A stretch of 64,000 nt of DNA from Streptococcus ictaluri 707-05 (GCF_000188015.2 NZ_AEUX02000005.1:186001-250000), one strand, 5' to 3'; positions 52,874-62,827 are shown, counted from the first letter of the stretch. The notes: generated from the sequence alone by a model not told the origin. Program-made: numbers and translations.

Positions 52874-55683
52874 ATGGCAAATAGAATCAAAGGAATTACA
52901 GTTGAGATTGGTGGCGATACGACTGGTTTAGATAAAGCCTTAAAAGGTGTAAACAACAATATCCGAAACACGCAGTCTGCTTTAAAAGATGTGAACCGTT
53001 TATTAAAATTGGATCCAACCAATGCTGAGTTACTGGCTCAAAAACAAAAGCTACTTCAAAGTGCTGTTAATGACACAAGTGACAAGTTGACTGCTTTAAA
53101 AGAGGCGGATAAACAAGCCAAAGTTCAACTTGAAAATGAAACGCTTGGACAAGATAAATATGATGCCTTACAACGAGAAATCATAGAAACTGAACAAGAA
53201 CTTGAAAAGTTAAAAGAACAAGCTAAAAAAGTACCGAGTGCTTTGTCTGCGTCTATACAAGAAGTAGGCGACAAGATAAAAGGTGTTGGAGAGAAAACAT
53301 CTGAAGTTGGCACAAAGATGACCACTCATCTGACAGCGCCCATTACGGCTCTTGGTGCTGCAAGTCTTGCGGCATTTAATGATGTCGATAAAGGTATGGA
53401 CACGATTGTCACTAAAACTGGCTCAAGTGGTGCAGCTTTAGAAGATATGCAAAAGCGGATGGAAAACTTAGCTACATCCATTCCGACTGACTTTGAAACG
53501 GCAGGGGCTGCGATTGGGGAAGTAAATACTCGTTTTGGTTTAACGGGTGATGCTCTCGAAGATTTATCAGGGAAGTTCATCAAGTTTGCTCAGTTAAACA
53601 ATGTAGATGTTTCGACTGCCATCGATAACACGCAAAAAGTCATCGCAGCCTTTGGACTAAAGGCAGAAGATGCGGGAGCGTTGCTGGATACGATGAATGC
53701 TGTTGGGCAACGCACTGGTATTAGTATGGATACCCTTGCTGCAAGTATGGTCACCAATTCTGGAGCACTTCAACAATTAGGATTTTCTGCAAGTGACGCG
53801 GCAAACTTTCTAGGAAATGTCGAGATGTCTGGGGCAGATACTTCGCAAGTCATGAGTGGATTAACGAAAGCCTTGGCAAATGCCACCGCAAAAGGGAAAC
53901 CCATGAATGAGGCGCTAAAAGAAATTCAAGACAGTATGGTCAATGCCAAAAGTGACACGGAAGGCTTAAAAGCAGCCTACGAACTCTTTGGTAAAAAGGC
54001 TGGTGCAACCATTTACCAAGCCTGTAAAAACGGTTCTTTATCCTTTGCAGAACTAGGGACCTCTCTGAATGATAATTTAGGAAATGTCGAGAATACCTTT
54101 AATGAAACCTTAGACCTTATTGATAGTTTTCAAACGACACTAAACAGTTTAAAACTAGTTGGAGCAGATTTAGGAAATAGCCTCATGACGGTCTTATAAC
54201 CTGTCTTAAAACAAGTGGCGAATGTATTACGTGACTTAAAAGATAAGTGGAATAGTTTGTCGCCAGGCATGCAACAAGCCATCGTAAAATTTGGACTGAT
54301 TGCGGCAGCAGTTGGTCCTGTTTTAATCTTTGTCGGAAAACTTATCTCAGCAGTGGGAACAATTACGTCAGCTCTTGGTGGATTGATTGGGTTATTAGGT
54401 GGAACGGCTACTGGTACAACGGCTGTTGGGGTAGCTGGTGCTGGTAGTGCTGCTGGAACTACTGTAGCTGGAGTAGCCGCTGGTGGTGCAGCGACTGGTT
54501 TTGGAGCCTTGAACTTATCACTTCTTCCAATTATTGGCATTATCGCAGCCATTGTTGCGGCCATTGCTTTAATTGTTCTTGCCGTTAAAAACTGGGGAAC
54601 GATTACGGAATGGTTTAAGGGGTTATGGGAAGGTATTTCTAGTTTCCTACAGACAACATGGCAAACCATTTCAGATTTCTTTCTGACTATTTGGAACGGT
54701 TTATCGACTGCATTTAGTACGATTTGGGAAACCATTAAAAATATTCTAACAGTAGCCTTGATGTTTATTGTTGAACTCATCACAGGCTATTTTAATTTGA
54801 TTACCTTGCCATTTCGTTTTATTTGGGAGAACTGTCAAGAAGTTATTATGACGGTATGGAATACGATTAGTAACACCGTTAGTTCCGTACTAGGTACAAT
54901 CGGTAACTTTATCAAGTCCGTTCTGACCGTTATTCAATGTATTTTTACGACTGTGTGGAATGCTATCAGCAATACCGTATCTACCGTTCTAGGTGTTTTA
55001 TCTAATATTATCTCGACTGTTTTCAATACCATTAAGCAGGTCATCTCAACAATTTGGAATGCCATTGCTAGCACTATCGGTAATGTGATTAACTGCATTA
55101 AAAACACGGTTTCAAATGTATTTAATGCAGTGGCAAGTACGGTGAGTGGTATCTTTAATGGGATTAAAAATACAGCAACCACCATCTGGAATGGTATCAA
55201 ACAAGCCATTGTAACACCAATCGAGGCTGCAAAAAATAAAGTGAAATCAGTGGTTGATGCCATTACTGGATTCTTCGGTAGCATTAGACTACAACTTCCA
55301 CATATCAAGTTGCCACACTTTAGTATTCAAGGGAGTTTCTCGCTCCACCAAGTGTGCCACATTTAGCAATCGATTGGTATAAAGACGGTGGGATTATGAC
55401 ACGTCCGACACTCTTTGGCATGAATGGTAGTTCCTTAATGGCTGGTGGCGAGGCTGGAGCTGAAGCGATATTACCACTACGTGGTTTTTACAATCAGTTA
55501 AACAAGATGCTGGATGAAAAACTTAGCATGAACAATTTAGAACCTTACTTACAAATTATCGCAGATAACAGTAGTAAAGGGATTTATTTAGAAGACGGCA
55601 CATTGGTAGGGAAACTACTTCCTGCCATTGATAATGGCTTGTCTCATTTAGCGATTAGGAGGGAGCGAGGACGATTGAATTAA
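52874..55683 (+). pseudogene. Phage tape measure protein, broken by an ochre codon and a frameshift
   Basis: Three collinear pieces make one gene of about 935 codons. The first, 52874-54199, has a coiled-coil start and the TP901-type core LGNVEMSGADTSQVMSGL. It ends at TAA 54197-54199, after which the same frame continues (PVLKQVANVLRDLKDKW) to 55366 with many hydrophobic and WNAISNTVSxVL-type repeats. The frame then shifts near 55340, and 55354-55683 reads MPHLAIDWYKDGGIMTRPTL and GEAGAEAILPLRGF. The start ATG 52874 has AAAGGAGG seven bases away and beats ATG 52868. A single substitution (CAA to TAA) and a one-base loss would explain the breaks. The protein sets tail length, so no tail should form. 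Confidence 0.88.
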
Positions 55684-55694
55684 GTATAGATGAT

Positions 55695-56309
55695 GTGAGC
55701 TTATACCAACGTCATCAAATTGTACTGGAAGAATTTCATATTGGCATACCAGAACCACAACTAACACTAGTTGAAGTACCTGGTCGAAATGGAAAACTAG
55801 ATATGAGTGAGGCGCTGACTGGATACACTACCTATCACAATCGTTCGATTGAACTGGTTCTTGGAATTGTGGGAGATGACGCTACATTAGAACAAAAGCG
55901 TCAGACACTAGGTTATCGTTTCTTTAACCGTGAAGTCAGACTCCATTTTTCTCATCTCAATGGCTACTTTAAAGGGCGATGTGTGATAACTGATGTAACA
56001 CGAGAACATGGGCACTATGCCGTTAAAGTGCAGTGTGATTGTTATCCTTATCGTTTTTTAGATAAAGAGTTTCATCAAGAACGCACCCTATCCAGTACGT
56101 CTCAGTCCATGCTTTGCCTTTGTATGATGATGCCGTCTGTTCCAAAAATTGAAACGACAGGAAATGCAACGATTCAATTTAAAGGTTCTACTTATACCGT
56201 TCAAAAAGGGGTTCATACACTGCCTATTTTATTTAAAACTGGAAACAATGAACTGAAAGTCAGTGGCAGTGGTGTGATTAAAGTAACATTCAAACAGGGG
56301 GTGATTTAA
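55695..56309 (+). CDS. Distal tail protein (Dit), start codon uncertain
   Basis: The 204-residue frame from GTG 55695 gives SLYQRHQIVLEEFHIGIPEP, GRNGKLDMSEALTGYTTYHNR and the C-terminal galectin-like TIQFKGSTYTVQKGVHTLP. Upstream in the same frame TIELSIDD is coded, as in intact homologues, with AGGAGGGAGCGAGG before it, but the ATG expected there is absent (ACG ATT). Either GTG 55695 or a rare ATT is used, or the gene has lost its start. Dit forms the ring joining tail tube and baseplate. Confidence 0.8.
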   Translation: MSLYQRHQIVLEEFHIGIPEPQLTLVEVPGRNGKLDMSEALTGYTTYHNRSIELVLGIVGDDATLEQKRQTLGYRFFNREVRLHFSHLNGYFKGRCVITDVTREHGHYAVKVQCDCYPYRFLDKEFHQERTLSSTSQSMLCLCMMMPSVPKIETTGNATIQFKGSTYTVQKGVHTLPILFKTGNNELKVSGSGVIKVTFKQGVI

Positions 56310-57928
56310 TGTACACAATCTATGTCGATGATGAAATGTTGTACCATCCACACTTTAGTGAGTATGCTGTGCTAGATGCCACACTTAAACTAGCTGTGAA
56401 TGAGTCAGGAACACTGAAGTTTACCATTCCAAAAAGCAATCCAAGTTATGGTCGAACGAAACTCATGAAGTCCATCGTGACAGTTTATGATGAAGGTAAG
56501 CTTTTATTTCGTGGGAGACCTTATGCTCCAACACTTGATTTGTTTCAAAATGATACGATTGAATGCGAAGGAGAACTAGCCTTTTTTAATGATTCAATGC
56601 AAGAGCCCTTTAACTATTCTGTGGGAGATGTGGCGACTCTCTTTCGTACGATTATTGAAAAACACAATCAACAAGTTGAACCCACTAAGCAATTTCGAGT
56701 TGGGAATATTACCGTCAAAAATGATACGGAACAAGGCAATATCGTCCGTTCCAGTGACCAGCATTTATCCACTTGGAAAGTGCTAAAAGAGAAGTTCTTA
56801 GATTTACTTGGAGGCTTTTTATGGATTCGTCACGATGGGAATGTTGCTTATATTGATTATCTAGCAGAGTTAAACTTTATCAGTGACCAGTCAGTTGAAC
56901 AGTGTGTGAATTTGATGGACGCCAAAAAAGAAATGACGAGTCATGAACTAGCGACTGTCATCTTACCAGTAGGGGCTAAAGTAAAAGACGCAGAAGGTAG
57001 AGATACGGATGAACGGTTAACACTTCAGAAAACCTACGGTTATAAAGAACTAAGAGATGAAGAAGGGATTAAACGTTATGGAATTATCAAAAAGATTGTG
57101 GTACATGATCATATCACCACCTCAGAACGTTTACTTCAAGCAGGTAAAAAAGACTTAGCACACGCCATGGGACTTGCGACAAAATATACTTTAACAGCAG
57201 CTGACCTCTCAAAAGCAGGGGTGGCTGTTTCTTCATTTTTACTAGGTACGATGATTCCTATTAAGATTCCTAATTTCAACTTGGAACAGAAAATGCTTGT
57301 ACGTAGTTTGTCCCTAGACTTACTACACCCTGAAAAGAATATCCTCTCCATCGGGACTGAGTTCAAGTCTTATGTGGAGGATAACCTACGGAGTAAACAA
57401 ACCCTTGAGACAACGTATCGTCATTTAGAAAAAGAAGTAAGAAGTGAAAGTGATCTTGCAGTTGTACGAGCTGTGCGAGAGGCGAACTCGAATATCAACC
57501 AATCGGCAAGTGAAATCAGACTGGAAGTATCGGACAGTTATTACAACAAAGAAAAATCCAATGAACTGTTAGAACAAGTTCGCTCCTTGATTACACAAAC
57601 CGCTAATAGTATTGACTTTACTTTTAATCAATATAAAAAGGAACAAAATCAAATCAACGGAACAAACGCAGCACGCTTTGCGGAGATTACTAAGTATATT
57701 CGCTTTGTGGATGGAGATATTTTACTTGGTGAAACAGGAAATCCCATCACACTTCGCATTGAAAATGACCGCATGGTCTTTATGGAAAGTGGGGTAGACT
57801 CAGCTTACTGGCAAAACCGTAAGTTCTATGCGGTTGATGGTGAGTTTATTCATAGCTTGAAACTTGGGAAGTTTGCCTTTATCCCAAGGGAGTCAGGCAA
57901 TTTAAGTTTTACAAAGGTGGTGAATTAA
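56309..57928 (+). CDS. Tail-associated (Tal-type) minor structural protein
   Basis: The 539-residue protein overlaps the Dit stop by one base. The N-terminal domain (about 1-330; VLDATLKLAVNESGTLKFTIP, FNYSVGDVATLFRTII, KKEMTSHELATVILPVG) is the Siphovirus tail hub. The C-terminal part (about 350-480) is helical and coiled (ETTYRHLEKEVRSESDLAVVRAVREANSNI), leading to a small beta domain. It closes the tail tip and contacts receptor-binding proteins. Confidence 0.87.
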   Translation: MYTIYVDDEMLYHPHFSEYAVLDATLKLAVNESGTLKFTIPKSNPSYGRTKLMKSIVTVYDEGKLLFRGRPYAPTLDLFQNDTIECEGELAFFNDSMQEPFNYSVGDVATLFRTIIEKHNQQVEPTKQFRVGNITVKNDTEQGNIVRSSDQHLSTWKVLKEKFLDLLGGFLWIRHDGNVAYIDYLAELNFISDQSVEQCVNLMDAKKEMTSHELATVILPVGAKVKDAEGRDTDERLTLQKTYGYKELRDEEGIKRYGIIKKIVVHDHITTSERLLQAGKKDLAHAMGLATKYTLTAADLSKAGVAVSSFLLGTMIPIKIPNFNLEQKMLVRSLSLDLLHPEKNILSIGTEFKSYVEDNLRSKQTLETTYRHLEKEVRSESDLAVVRAVREANSNINQSASEIRLEVSDSYYNKEKSNELLEQVRSLITQTANSIDFTFNQYKKEQNQINGTNAARFAEITKYIRFVDGDILLGETGNPITLRIENDRMVFMESGVDSAYWQNRKFYAVDGEFIHSLKLGKFAFIPRESGNLSFTKVVN

Positions 57929-57929
57929 G

Positions 57930-59723
57930 ATGTCAAACAGTGGATCGTTTAACACGAATGCCTATGAAAGTAGATATCTAACATTTGAATGGAATGTCGC
58001 TAGTCAGTCGATTGACCGTAACCAAACAACCATCAACTGGAGTTTAAAAGGAGCAGGGAGCAATCCAGGTATTTGGTATATGTCGGGAAACTTTAAAGTC
58101 GTCATTTATGGGTCAACAGTTTATAGCTCTGCGACACGTATCCAATTACAAACAGGCACAAGAGTCGCCAGTGGCACGTACACCTTTACTCACAGTAATG
58201 ATGGTAGTCGGAGTTTTAGTGCGAGTGCTGAAGCAGGGATTTATTACTTTGCGGTCAATAGTCGAGGAAGTAGTTCATGGAGTTTACCGACTATCGCAAG
58301 AGCGACACAACCAACTACTAATAAAACGACGATGGCTTTTGGAGATAGTATTACGATCAATTTGCCAAGAGCAAGTTCAAACTTTACCCATACCATTCAA
58401 GCAGGAGCTGATGATAATGGGATTGCCTTTCAAAATATCGCAACTGGAGTAGGCACAAGTTATACCTGGACACTGCCTAAAAGTTGGGCAAATTATCTGC
58501 ATAGTTCTAGTCAGAAACTACGCATACGAGCCTATACCTATTCTGGCGGGACACAGATTGGAGTAAAAGAAGTGAGTCCGTCTATCACAGTTACAGCAAC
58601 TAGTGATATGAAACCAGTGGTGAGTTTGATGCTAACGGATGAAAACCGTTTTAAAGATACTTACGGTGGATTTGTCAAAGGGCAATCCAAAATCAAAGCG
58701 GTGGTAAGTGAACGATTATATGAGAAAACAAGAGTAGCCTCAAGGTCGCTTGTGTTAAATGGCGTGACCTATCAAACCAACTCGGCTGTATCAGAAGTTA
58801 TTGGAAATACATCTCAAGTCATCACGGCATCTGTCACCGATACACGTGGGCAAACAGGAACCGTTAGTGAACGACCTACGGTGTTTGATTGGTATACCCC
58901 TAGAATTCCTACTCTTAAGATTTATAGGTGTACTCCAAGTGGCACAACAAGTGAAACAGGTACATCCGTAAAAGTTGAGTACACCTTGGACATTGCCAGT
59001 GTGAATAATAAAAATAAAAAGCAGTTTAGGATAGGCTACCGTAAACAAACAGAAACACAGTGGCATTATAAAGATATTTCAGTTACGTCTTATCACCAAA
59101 GTGGACATACCATATTGCCAACTGATGGGGAGAATACGTGGGATATTCGCTTAGAAGTGACAGACGCATTTACCACTTACACGTTAGAACAAAAAGTTGG
59201 CACGGTGTATGTTTTGATGGACTTTCATAAGTCTGGAAAAGGCATCGCATTAGGAAAGGTGGCGGAATATGAGAATTGCTTAGATATCAGTCCTAAGTGG
59301 AGTGTCAAAATCCAAGGCAAAACAATCGAGCAGATCGTCAAACAAGTCTTACTGTCTGCTTATCCAGTAGGTGCTCTTTATATTTCAACCAATCCAACGA
59401 ATCCAGCTAGTTTACTTGGTGGTATTTGGGCACGGTTTGGACAAGGAAGAACACTTGTGGGGCTAGATGAACATCAAGGAGAGTTTAATGTAGCTGAAAA
59501 GCAAGGTGGGAGTAAAGATTTACCCTTACCACAAGTTGGAGGATTTGGGATAGGGAACCATCATGCCTACTTAGATCAAGGAAAATTAACGAATTACGGG
59601 TCTACTGGTCGTGGATGGGATAAGTTTGCAGGAAATGAAATCAAACCTGCGGTTAAGAAACCAAATGGTTATGACAAACTACAGCCGTACATAACAGTGT
59701 ACATGTGGAAACGAACAGGATAA
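57930..59723 (+). CDS. DUF859-type baseplate / receptor-contact protein
   Basis: The 597-residue protein has an Ser/Thr/Asn-rich beta N-terminus (about 1-220, typical of DUF859) and Ig-like middle domains. The C-terminus has YPVGALYISTNPTNPASLLGG and FGQGRTLVGLDEHQGEF, found in tail-fibre ends of streptococcal phages. It likely faces the host surface and decides adsorption. It starts 1 base after the Tal gene. No break is seen. Confidence 0.85.
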   Translation: MSNSGSFNTNAYESRYLTFEWNVASQSIDRNQTTINWSLKGAGSNPGIWYMSGNFKVVIYGSTVYSSATRIQLQTGTRVASGTYTFTHSNDGSRSFSASAEAGIYYFAVNSRGSSSWSLPTIARATQPTTNKTTMAFGDSITINLPRASSNFTHTIQAGADDNGIAFQNIATGVGTSYTWTLPKSWANYLHSSSQKLRIRAYTYSGGTQIGVKEVSPSITVTATSDMKPVVSLMLTDENRFKDTYGGFVKGQSKIKAVVSERLYEKTRVASRSLVLNGVTYQTNSAVSEVIGNTSQVITASVTDTRGQTGTVSERPTVFDWYTPRIPTLKIYRCTPSGTTSETGTSVKVEYTLDIASVNNKNKKQFRIGYRKQTETQWHYKDISVTSYHQSGHTILPTDGENTWDIRLEVTDAFTTYTLEQKVGTVYVLMDFHKSGKGIALGKVAEYENCLDISPKWSVKIQGKTIEQIVKQVLLSAYPVGALYISTNPTNPASLLGGIWARFGQGRTLVGLDEHQGEFNVAEKQGGSKDLPLPQVGGFGIGNHHAYLDQGKLTNYGSTGRGWDKFAGNEIKPAVKKPNGYDKLQPYITVYMWKRTG

Positions 59724-59736
59724 AGGAGGAAAAACA

Positions 59737-60150
59737 ATGAAAGAATTATGGTCAATTAGCCAAGCGGTTATCACTGGACTCGGTGGATGGCTTGGTTTTT
59801 ATTTAGGAGGAGTGGATGGTGTGTTAACAGCCTTAGTGTTATTTGTAGTGTCTGATTACCTAACAGGCATTATGTGTGCCGTTGTAGATAGACAGCTATC
59901 TAGCTCAGTAGGATTTAAAGGTATCTTTCGTAAGGTGCTGATTTTTGTGATGGTGGGTGTGGCCAATATTCTAGACACACAAATCATTGGAAACGGTAGT
60001 GTCATTCGTACAGCTGTCATTTTCTTTTATCTATCCAACGAAGGAATTAGTTTATTAGAAAACGCAGCGTATTTAGGCTTACCAATTCCAGAACAATTAA
60101 AACTAATTTTACAACAGCTACATGATCGTAGCGATAAAGGAGGAAATTAA
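59737..60150 (+). CDS. Phage holin (holin 4 / toxin-secretion family)
   Basis: The 137-residue membrane protein has about four hydrophobic segments (ITGLGGWLGFYLGG, GVLTALVLFVVSDYLTGIMC, VLIFVMVGVANILD, TAVIFFYLSNEGISLLENA). The SDYLTGIM and SNEGISLLENAAYLGLPIP motifs are typical of this holin family. It forms the lesion that releases the endolysin. AAAGGAGG precedes the ATG; the amidase follows within 2 bases. Confidence 0.92.
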   Translation: MKELWSISQAVITGLGGWLGFYLGGVDGVLTALVLFVVSDYLTGIMCAVVDRQLSSSVGFKGIFRKVLIFVMVGVANILDTQIIGNGSVIRTAVIFFYLSNEGISLLENAAYLGLPIPEQLKLILQQLHDRSDKGGN

Positions 60151-60151
60151 G

Positions 60152-61009
60152 ATGGTAGAAAAAATCAATGTAAACTTAATGAATGTTGGACGTTTAGCAA
60201 GTATCGACTTTGTGGTCATTCATAATGATGCAGGGAGTATGACACCTGAACAGTACATCAACTGGCTACGCAATCGAAATAAAGAACTAGGGATTGCCCA
60301 TTATTACATTAATCGTCATACGATTGCGCGAGTAATTGATACCTATAATATTGGTTACCATACCGGTGAGTGGCATAGTAATACCCACTCTATTGGTTAT
60401 GAAGTGTGCGAGGGTTTGAAAGTTGGAGATAAAGAATTTCTAGAAAATGAAGATATGACTTTGATGCAAGCAACAGAAGATTTACTGTTTTATGGCTTAC
60501 CAATTAACCATCAAACCGTACGTTTGCATCATGAATTTACCCCAACGACCTGTCCACACCGTTCACTTGCACTTCACGGTGGCACGACACAGAGTGTAAA
60601 AGACTATTTTGTTTCTCGCATGAAGTACTTTGCGACATTAGGAAAAACAGTAGATGAGATGTTAGCGAAAAAAGGTGCTCCAACATCAACACCTAAACCG
60701 ACAATTCAACCATCATCAAGCAAGAAGTCGATTGATGAAGTCGCACGAGAAGTGTTAAATGGTAAATGGGGAAATGGAGCCGAGCGCAAATCTGCGCTGG
60801 AGTCTGCAGGGTATTCTTACAGTCAAGTACAACAAAGAGTAAACGACCTTATTTATGGAACAATCCCGCAAACAAAATCGGTAGATGAAGTAGCAAAAGA
60901 GGTCATCAATGGTCAATGGGGGAATGGACAAGACCGTAGAAACAGACTCATGGGTGCAGGCTACAACTATGATGAAATTCAAAGACGAGTGAATGAGTTG
61001 TTGGGATAG
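60152..61009 (+). CDS. Endolysin: N-acetylmuramoyl-L-alanine amidase with two CW_7 repeats
   Basis: The 285-residue enzyme has an amidase_2 domain (about 1-165): VVIHNDAG with a zinc His, IGYEVCEG, and VRLHHEFTPTTCPHR with the other ligands. A Pro/Thr/Ser-rich linker precedes two Cpl-7-type wall-binding repeats (about 193-236 and 243-285), each of form S-DEVA-EV-NG-WGNG-R--L--AGY. CW_7 modules bind muropeptides and do not need choline. ATG 60152 has AAAGGAGG upstream and is preferred to the earlier in-frame start. Confidence 0.92.
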   Translation: MVEKINVNLMNVGRLASIDFVVIHNDAGSMTPEQYINWLRNRNKELGIAHYYINRHTIARVIDTYNIGYHTGEWHSNTHSIGYEVCEGLKVGDKEFLENEDMTLMQATEDLLFYGLPINHQTVRLHHEFTPTTCPHRSLALHGGTTQSVKDYFVSRMKYFATLGKTVDEMLAKKGAPTSTPKPTIQPSSSKKSIDEVAREVLNGKWGNGAERKSALESAGYSYSQVQQRVNDLIYGTIPQTKSVDEVAKEVINGQWGNGQDRRNRLMGAGYNYDEIQRRVNELLG

Positions 61010-61076
61010 TCTATAAAAAGTGATAAACAGGCTATAGTTTGTATCTTTCTTATTTAAGCACTGAGTTATATACTTT

Positions 61077-61122
61077 GAGTATAGATTAGAGGAAATCAGT
61101 CTATACTCATATTTTTATTTTT
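61077..61122 (+). terminator. Terminator 1 after the endolysin
   Basis: GAGTATAGA (61077-61085) pairs with TCTATACTC (61100-61108), followed by ATATTTTTATTTTT. Confidence 0.7.
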
Positions 61123-61133
61123 AATACACGAAA

Positions 61134-61175
61134 GACCTATCGTAGATGTAAAAATCTATGGTAGGTCTTTTTTTG
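61134..61175 (+). terminator. Terminator 2, end of the late operon
   Basis: GACCTATCGTAGAT and ATCTATGGTAGGTC form a 14-position stem with few mismatches around a six-base loop, followed by T7. It separates the late genes from the recombinase cluster. Confidence 0.85.
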
Positions 61176-61296
61176 TTTTAGGGGGTTCATTTTGAATAAA
61201 ATTCTTTGCCTATAGATTTAGGAAGTTGGAGAAACTTTTAAAAAGTGGTACTCAAAACCAGTCCAAATGTCCTATCTCTACTAGGAGGTTAAAATT

Positions 61297-61695
61297 ATGA
61301 ACCATAATCAAAAAGAAGAAATTATAAAACTTAGAAAAAACGGTTTAGGGTATAAACGCATTTCAGTTATTACAGGAGTGTCACTTAATACCGTGAAATC
61401 TTATTGTAGACGCTGGAATGTAGAAAAAGAGACAAGTACAAATGATGAAGTCTGTTTATTGTGTCAAACTTCGTTGACTCAAACAAAAGGAAAGAAACCT
61501 AAAAAGTTTTGTAGTGATACGTGTCGTATGAAGTGGTGGAATACACATTTAAACAAAGTGAATAGAAAAGCCTACACAACGCATGAATGTCTAAATTGTA
61601 AAAAAGAGTTTCAGTCGTACGCTAATAAAAATAGAAAATACTGCAGTCACGAGTGTTACGTATCGCATCGCTTTGGAGGTGTGTATCATGACTAA
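61297..61695 (+). CDS. Helix-turn-helix and zinc-ribbon protein upstream of the recombinases
   Basis: The 132-residue protein has an N-terminal sigma-region-4-like helix-turn-helix (EEIIKLRKNGLGYKRISVITGVSLNTVKSYCRR). Two zinc knuckles follow (CLLCQTSL...KFCSDTCRMKWW and CLNCKKEF...KYCSHECYVSH). Genes of this kind often sit directly before serine recombinases of Firmicutes phages and conjugative elements and may act as recombination directionality factor or regulator; that is inference. AGGAGG lies upstream of ATG 61297. Confidence 0.78.
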   Translation: MNHNQKEEIIKLRKNGLGYKRISVITGVSLNTVKSYCRRWNVEKETSTNDEVCLLCQTSLTQTKGKKPKKFCSDTCRMKWWNTHLNKVNRKAYTTHECLNCKKEFQSYANKNRKYCSHECYVSHRFGGVYHD

Positions 61696-61864
61696 AGAAG
61701 AGTTTATTCATGAGCTTATCTATCAAGTTACGATGATACAAGTGACAAAACTATTAAATGATGGCGTAATTACGAAGAAAGAATATGAAAAATTTCAACA
61801 AGAACTGATCGAAATGTATCAACCGATTTTAAGTAAATATATGGACGAAACACTTGATAAATAA
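61688..61864 (+). CDS. Small SHOCT-like protein
   Basis: The 58-residue, helical protein ends its core with LLNDGVITKKEYEKFQQELI, a SHOCT-like pattern. ATG 61688 has TTTGGAGGTG upstream and overlaps the end of the zinc-ribbon gene by eight bases. Small partners of this type commonly accompany recombinases; no function is established. Confidence 0.7.
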   Translation: MTKEEFIHELIYQVTMIQVTKLLNDGVITKKEYEKFQQELIEMYQPILSKYMDETLDK

Positions 61865-61866
61865 AG

Positions 61867-61886
61867 CGTTTAGAGTGATATATAGT
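61867..61886. repeat. 20-bp motif shared with 44225-44244
   Basis: CGTTTAGAGTGATATATAGT is identical at both places. Here it lies between the SHOCT-like gene and the first recombinase, 24 bases before its ATG. The left inverted arm seen at 44215 is absent. Confidence 0.65.
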
Positions 61887-61909
61887 AGTACAAAAGGAGG
61901 AACATACAA

Positions 61910-62827
61910 ATGAAACAAATAAGAAAAATCATTCAAATAAGACTACCAGAACAAAAGAAGTTAAAAGTTGCAGCCTATGCACGAGTATCGCATACTAGGT
62001 TACTACAATCTTTATCCAATCAAGTGAGTTATTACAATCAAATCATTGGAAAAAATCCTGAATGGGAATTTAAAGGAGTTTACGTAGATGAAGTCATTAG
62101 TGGCAGAAACGCAAGCAAGAGAAAAGAATATCAACGATTACTTAGTGATTGTCGAAAAGGCGAAGTTGATATAATTCTAACTAAATCCATCTCACGCTTT
62201 GGACGAAATACGGTAGAGTTACTTAAAACCATTCGTGAATTAAAGCAATTAAACATCAGCGTCCGATTCGAAAAAGAAAATATTGATACGCTTACGACTG
62301 ATGGGGAGTTACTACTTACACTTTTATCGACGCTTGCTGAAGAAGAATCAAAGGCAATTAGCGAAAATATTAAGTGGAAAGTTAAAAAGCAGTTTGAACA
62401 AGGACTGCCCTACATTAAACAAGATATGTACGGATATCGATTCAAAGAAACAAAGTATGAAATAGAACCAAGAGAAGCAGAAGTTGTAAAACAAGTATAC
62501 GCTTGGTACTTAGAAGGAGAACAACCAACATTTATCGCAAGAAAACTAAATGAACAAGGTATCAAAACAAGAAAAGGAAATCGATTTTCTAGAAGTATTA
62601 TTCATAGAATTTTAGGACAAGAAGCCTATACTGGAACACTTGTCTTACAAAAAACGTATCATGTAGGGCACAAAGGACGTTCAGTTGAAAATAAAGGAGA
62701 GCGAACAAAGTACATTGTAGAAAATGCCCATGAGGCGATTATCTCAAGAGAAATGTTTGAAGAGGTGCAACAAGAGAAAGCAAGAAGAAGTTTACACAAC
62801 AAGAAAAAGGAGGGGCGTCATGACTAA
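61910..62827 (+). CDS. Serine recombinase 1 (short form)
   Basis: The 305-residue protein has a resolvase catalytic domain with nucleophile Ser27 (AAYARVSHTR), VDEVISGRNASKR and TKSISRFGRNTVELL, and a recombinase DNA-binding domain (PTFIARKLNEQGIKTRKG). It lacks the C-terminal zinc ribbon and coiled coil of large integrases, ending soon after EEVQQEKARR. YARVSHTR replaces the commoner STDR. AAAGGAGG precedes the ATG. Paired recombinases like this act together for excision and integration in related elements. Confidence 0.9.
   Translation: MKQIRKIIQIRLPEQKKLKVAAYARVSHTRLLQSLSNQVSYYNQIIGKNPEWEFKGVYVDEVISGRNASKRKEYQRLLSDCRKGEVDIILTKSISRFGRNTVELLKTIRELKQLNISVRFEKENIDTLTTDGELLLTLLSTLAEEESKAISENIKWKVKKQFEQGLPYIKQDMYGYRFKETKYEIEPREAEVVKQVYAWYLEGEQPTFIARKLNEQGIKTRKGNRFSRSIIHRILGQEAYTGTLVLQKTYHVGHKGRSVENKGERTKYIVENAHEAIISREMFEEVQQEKARRSLHNKKKEGRHD

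Larger units (their letters stand above)
61010..61296. other. Intergenic region after the lysis genes
   Basis: This 287-base gap holds the two terminators listed next, then 120 bases without a gene before the helix-turn-helix gene. I see no attachment-site core, but one could be hidden without the partner end. Confidence 0.5.

Noticed and set aside
54600..55250. Repetitive WN-I-NTV units as a separate repeat protein or CRISPR-like array
   Set aside because: They are the normal helical repeats of the tape measure protein; DNA copies are degenerate with no constant spacer pattern.
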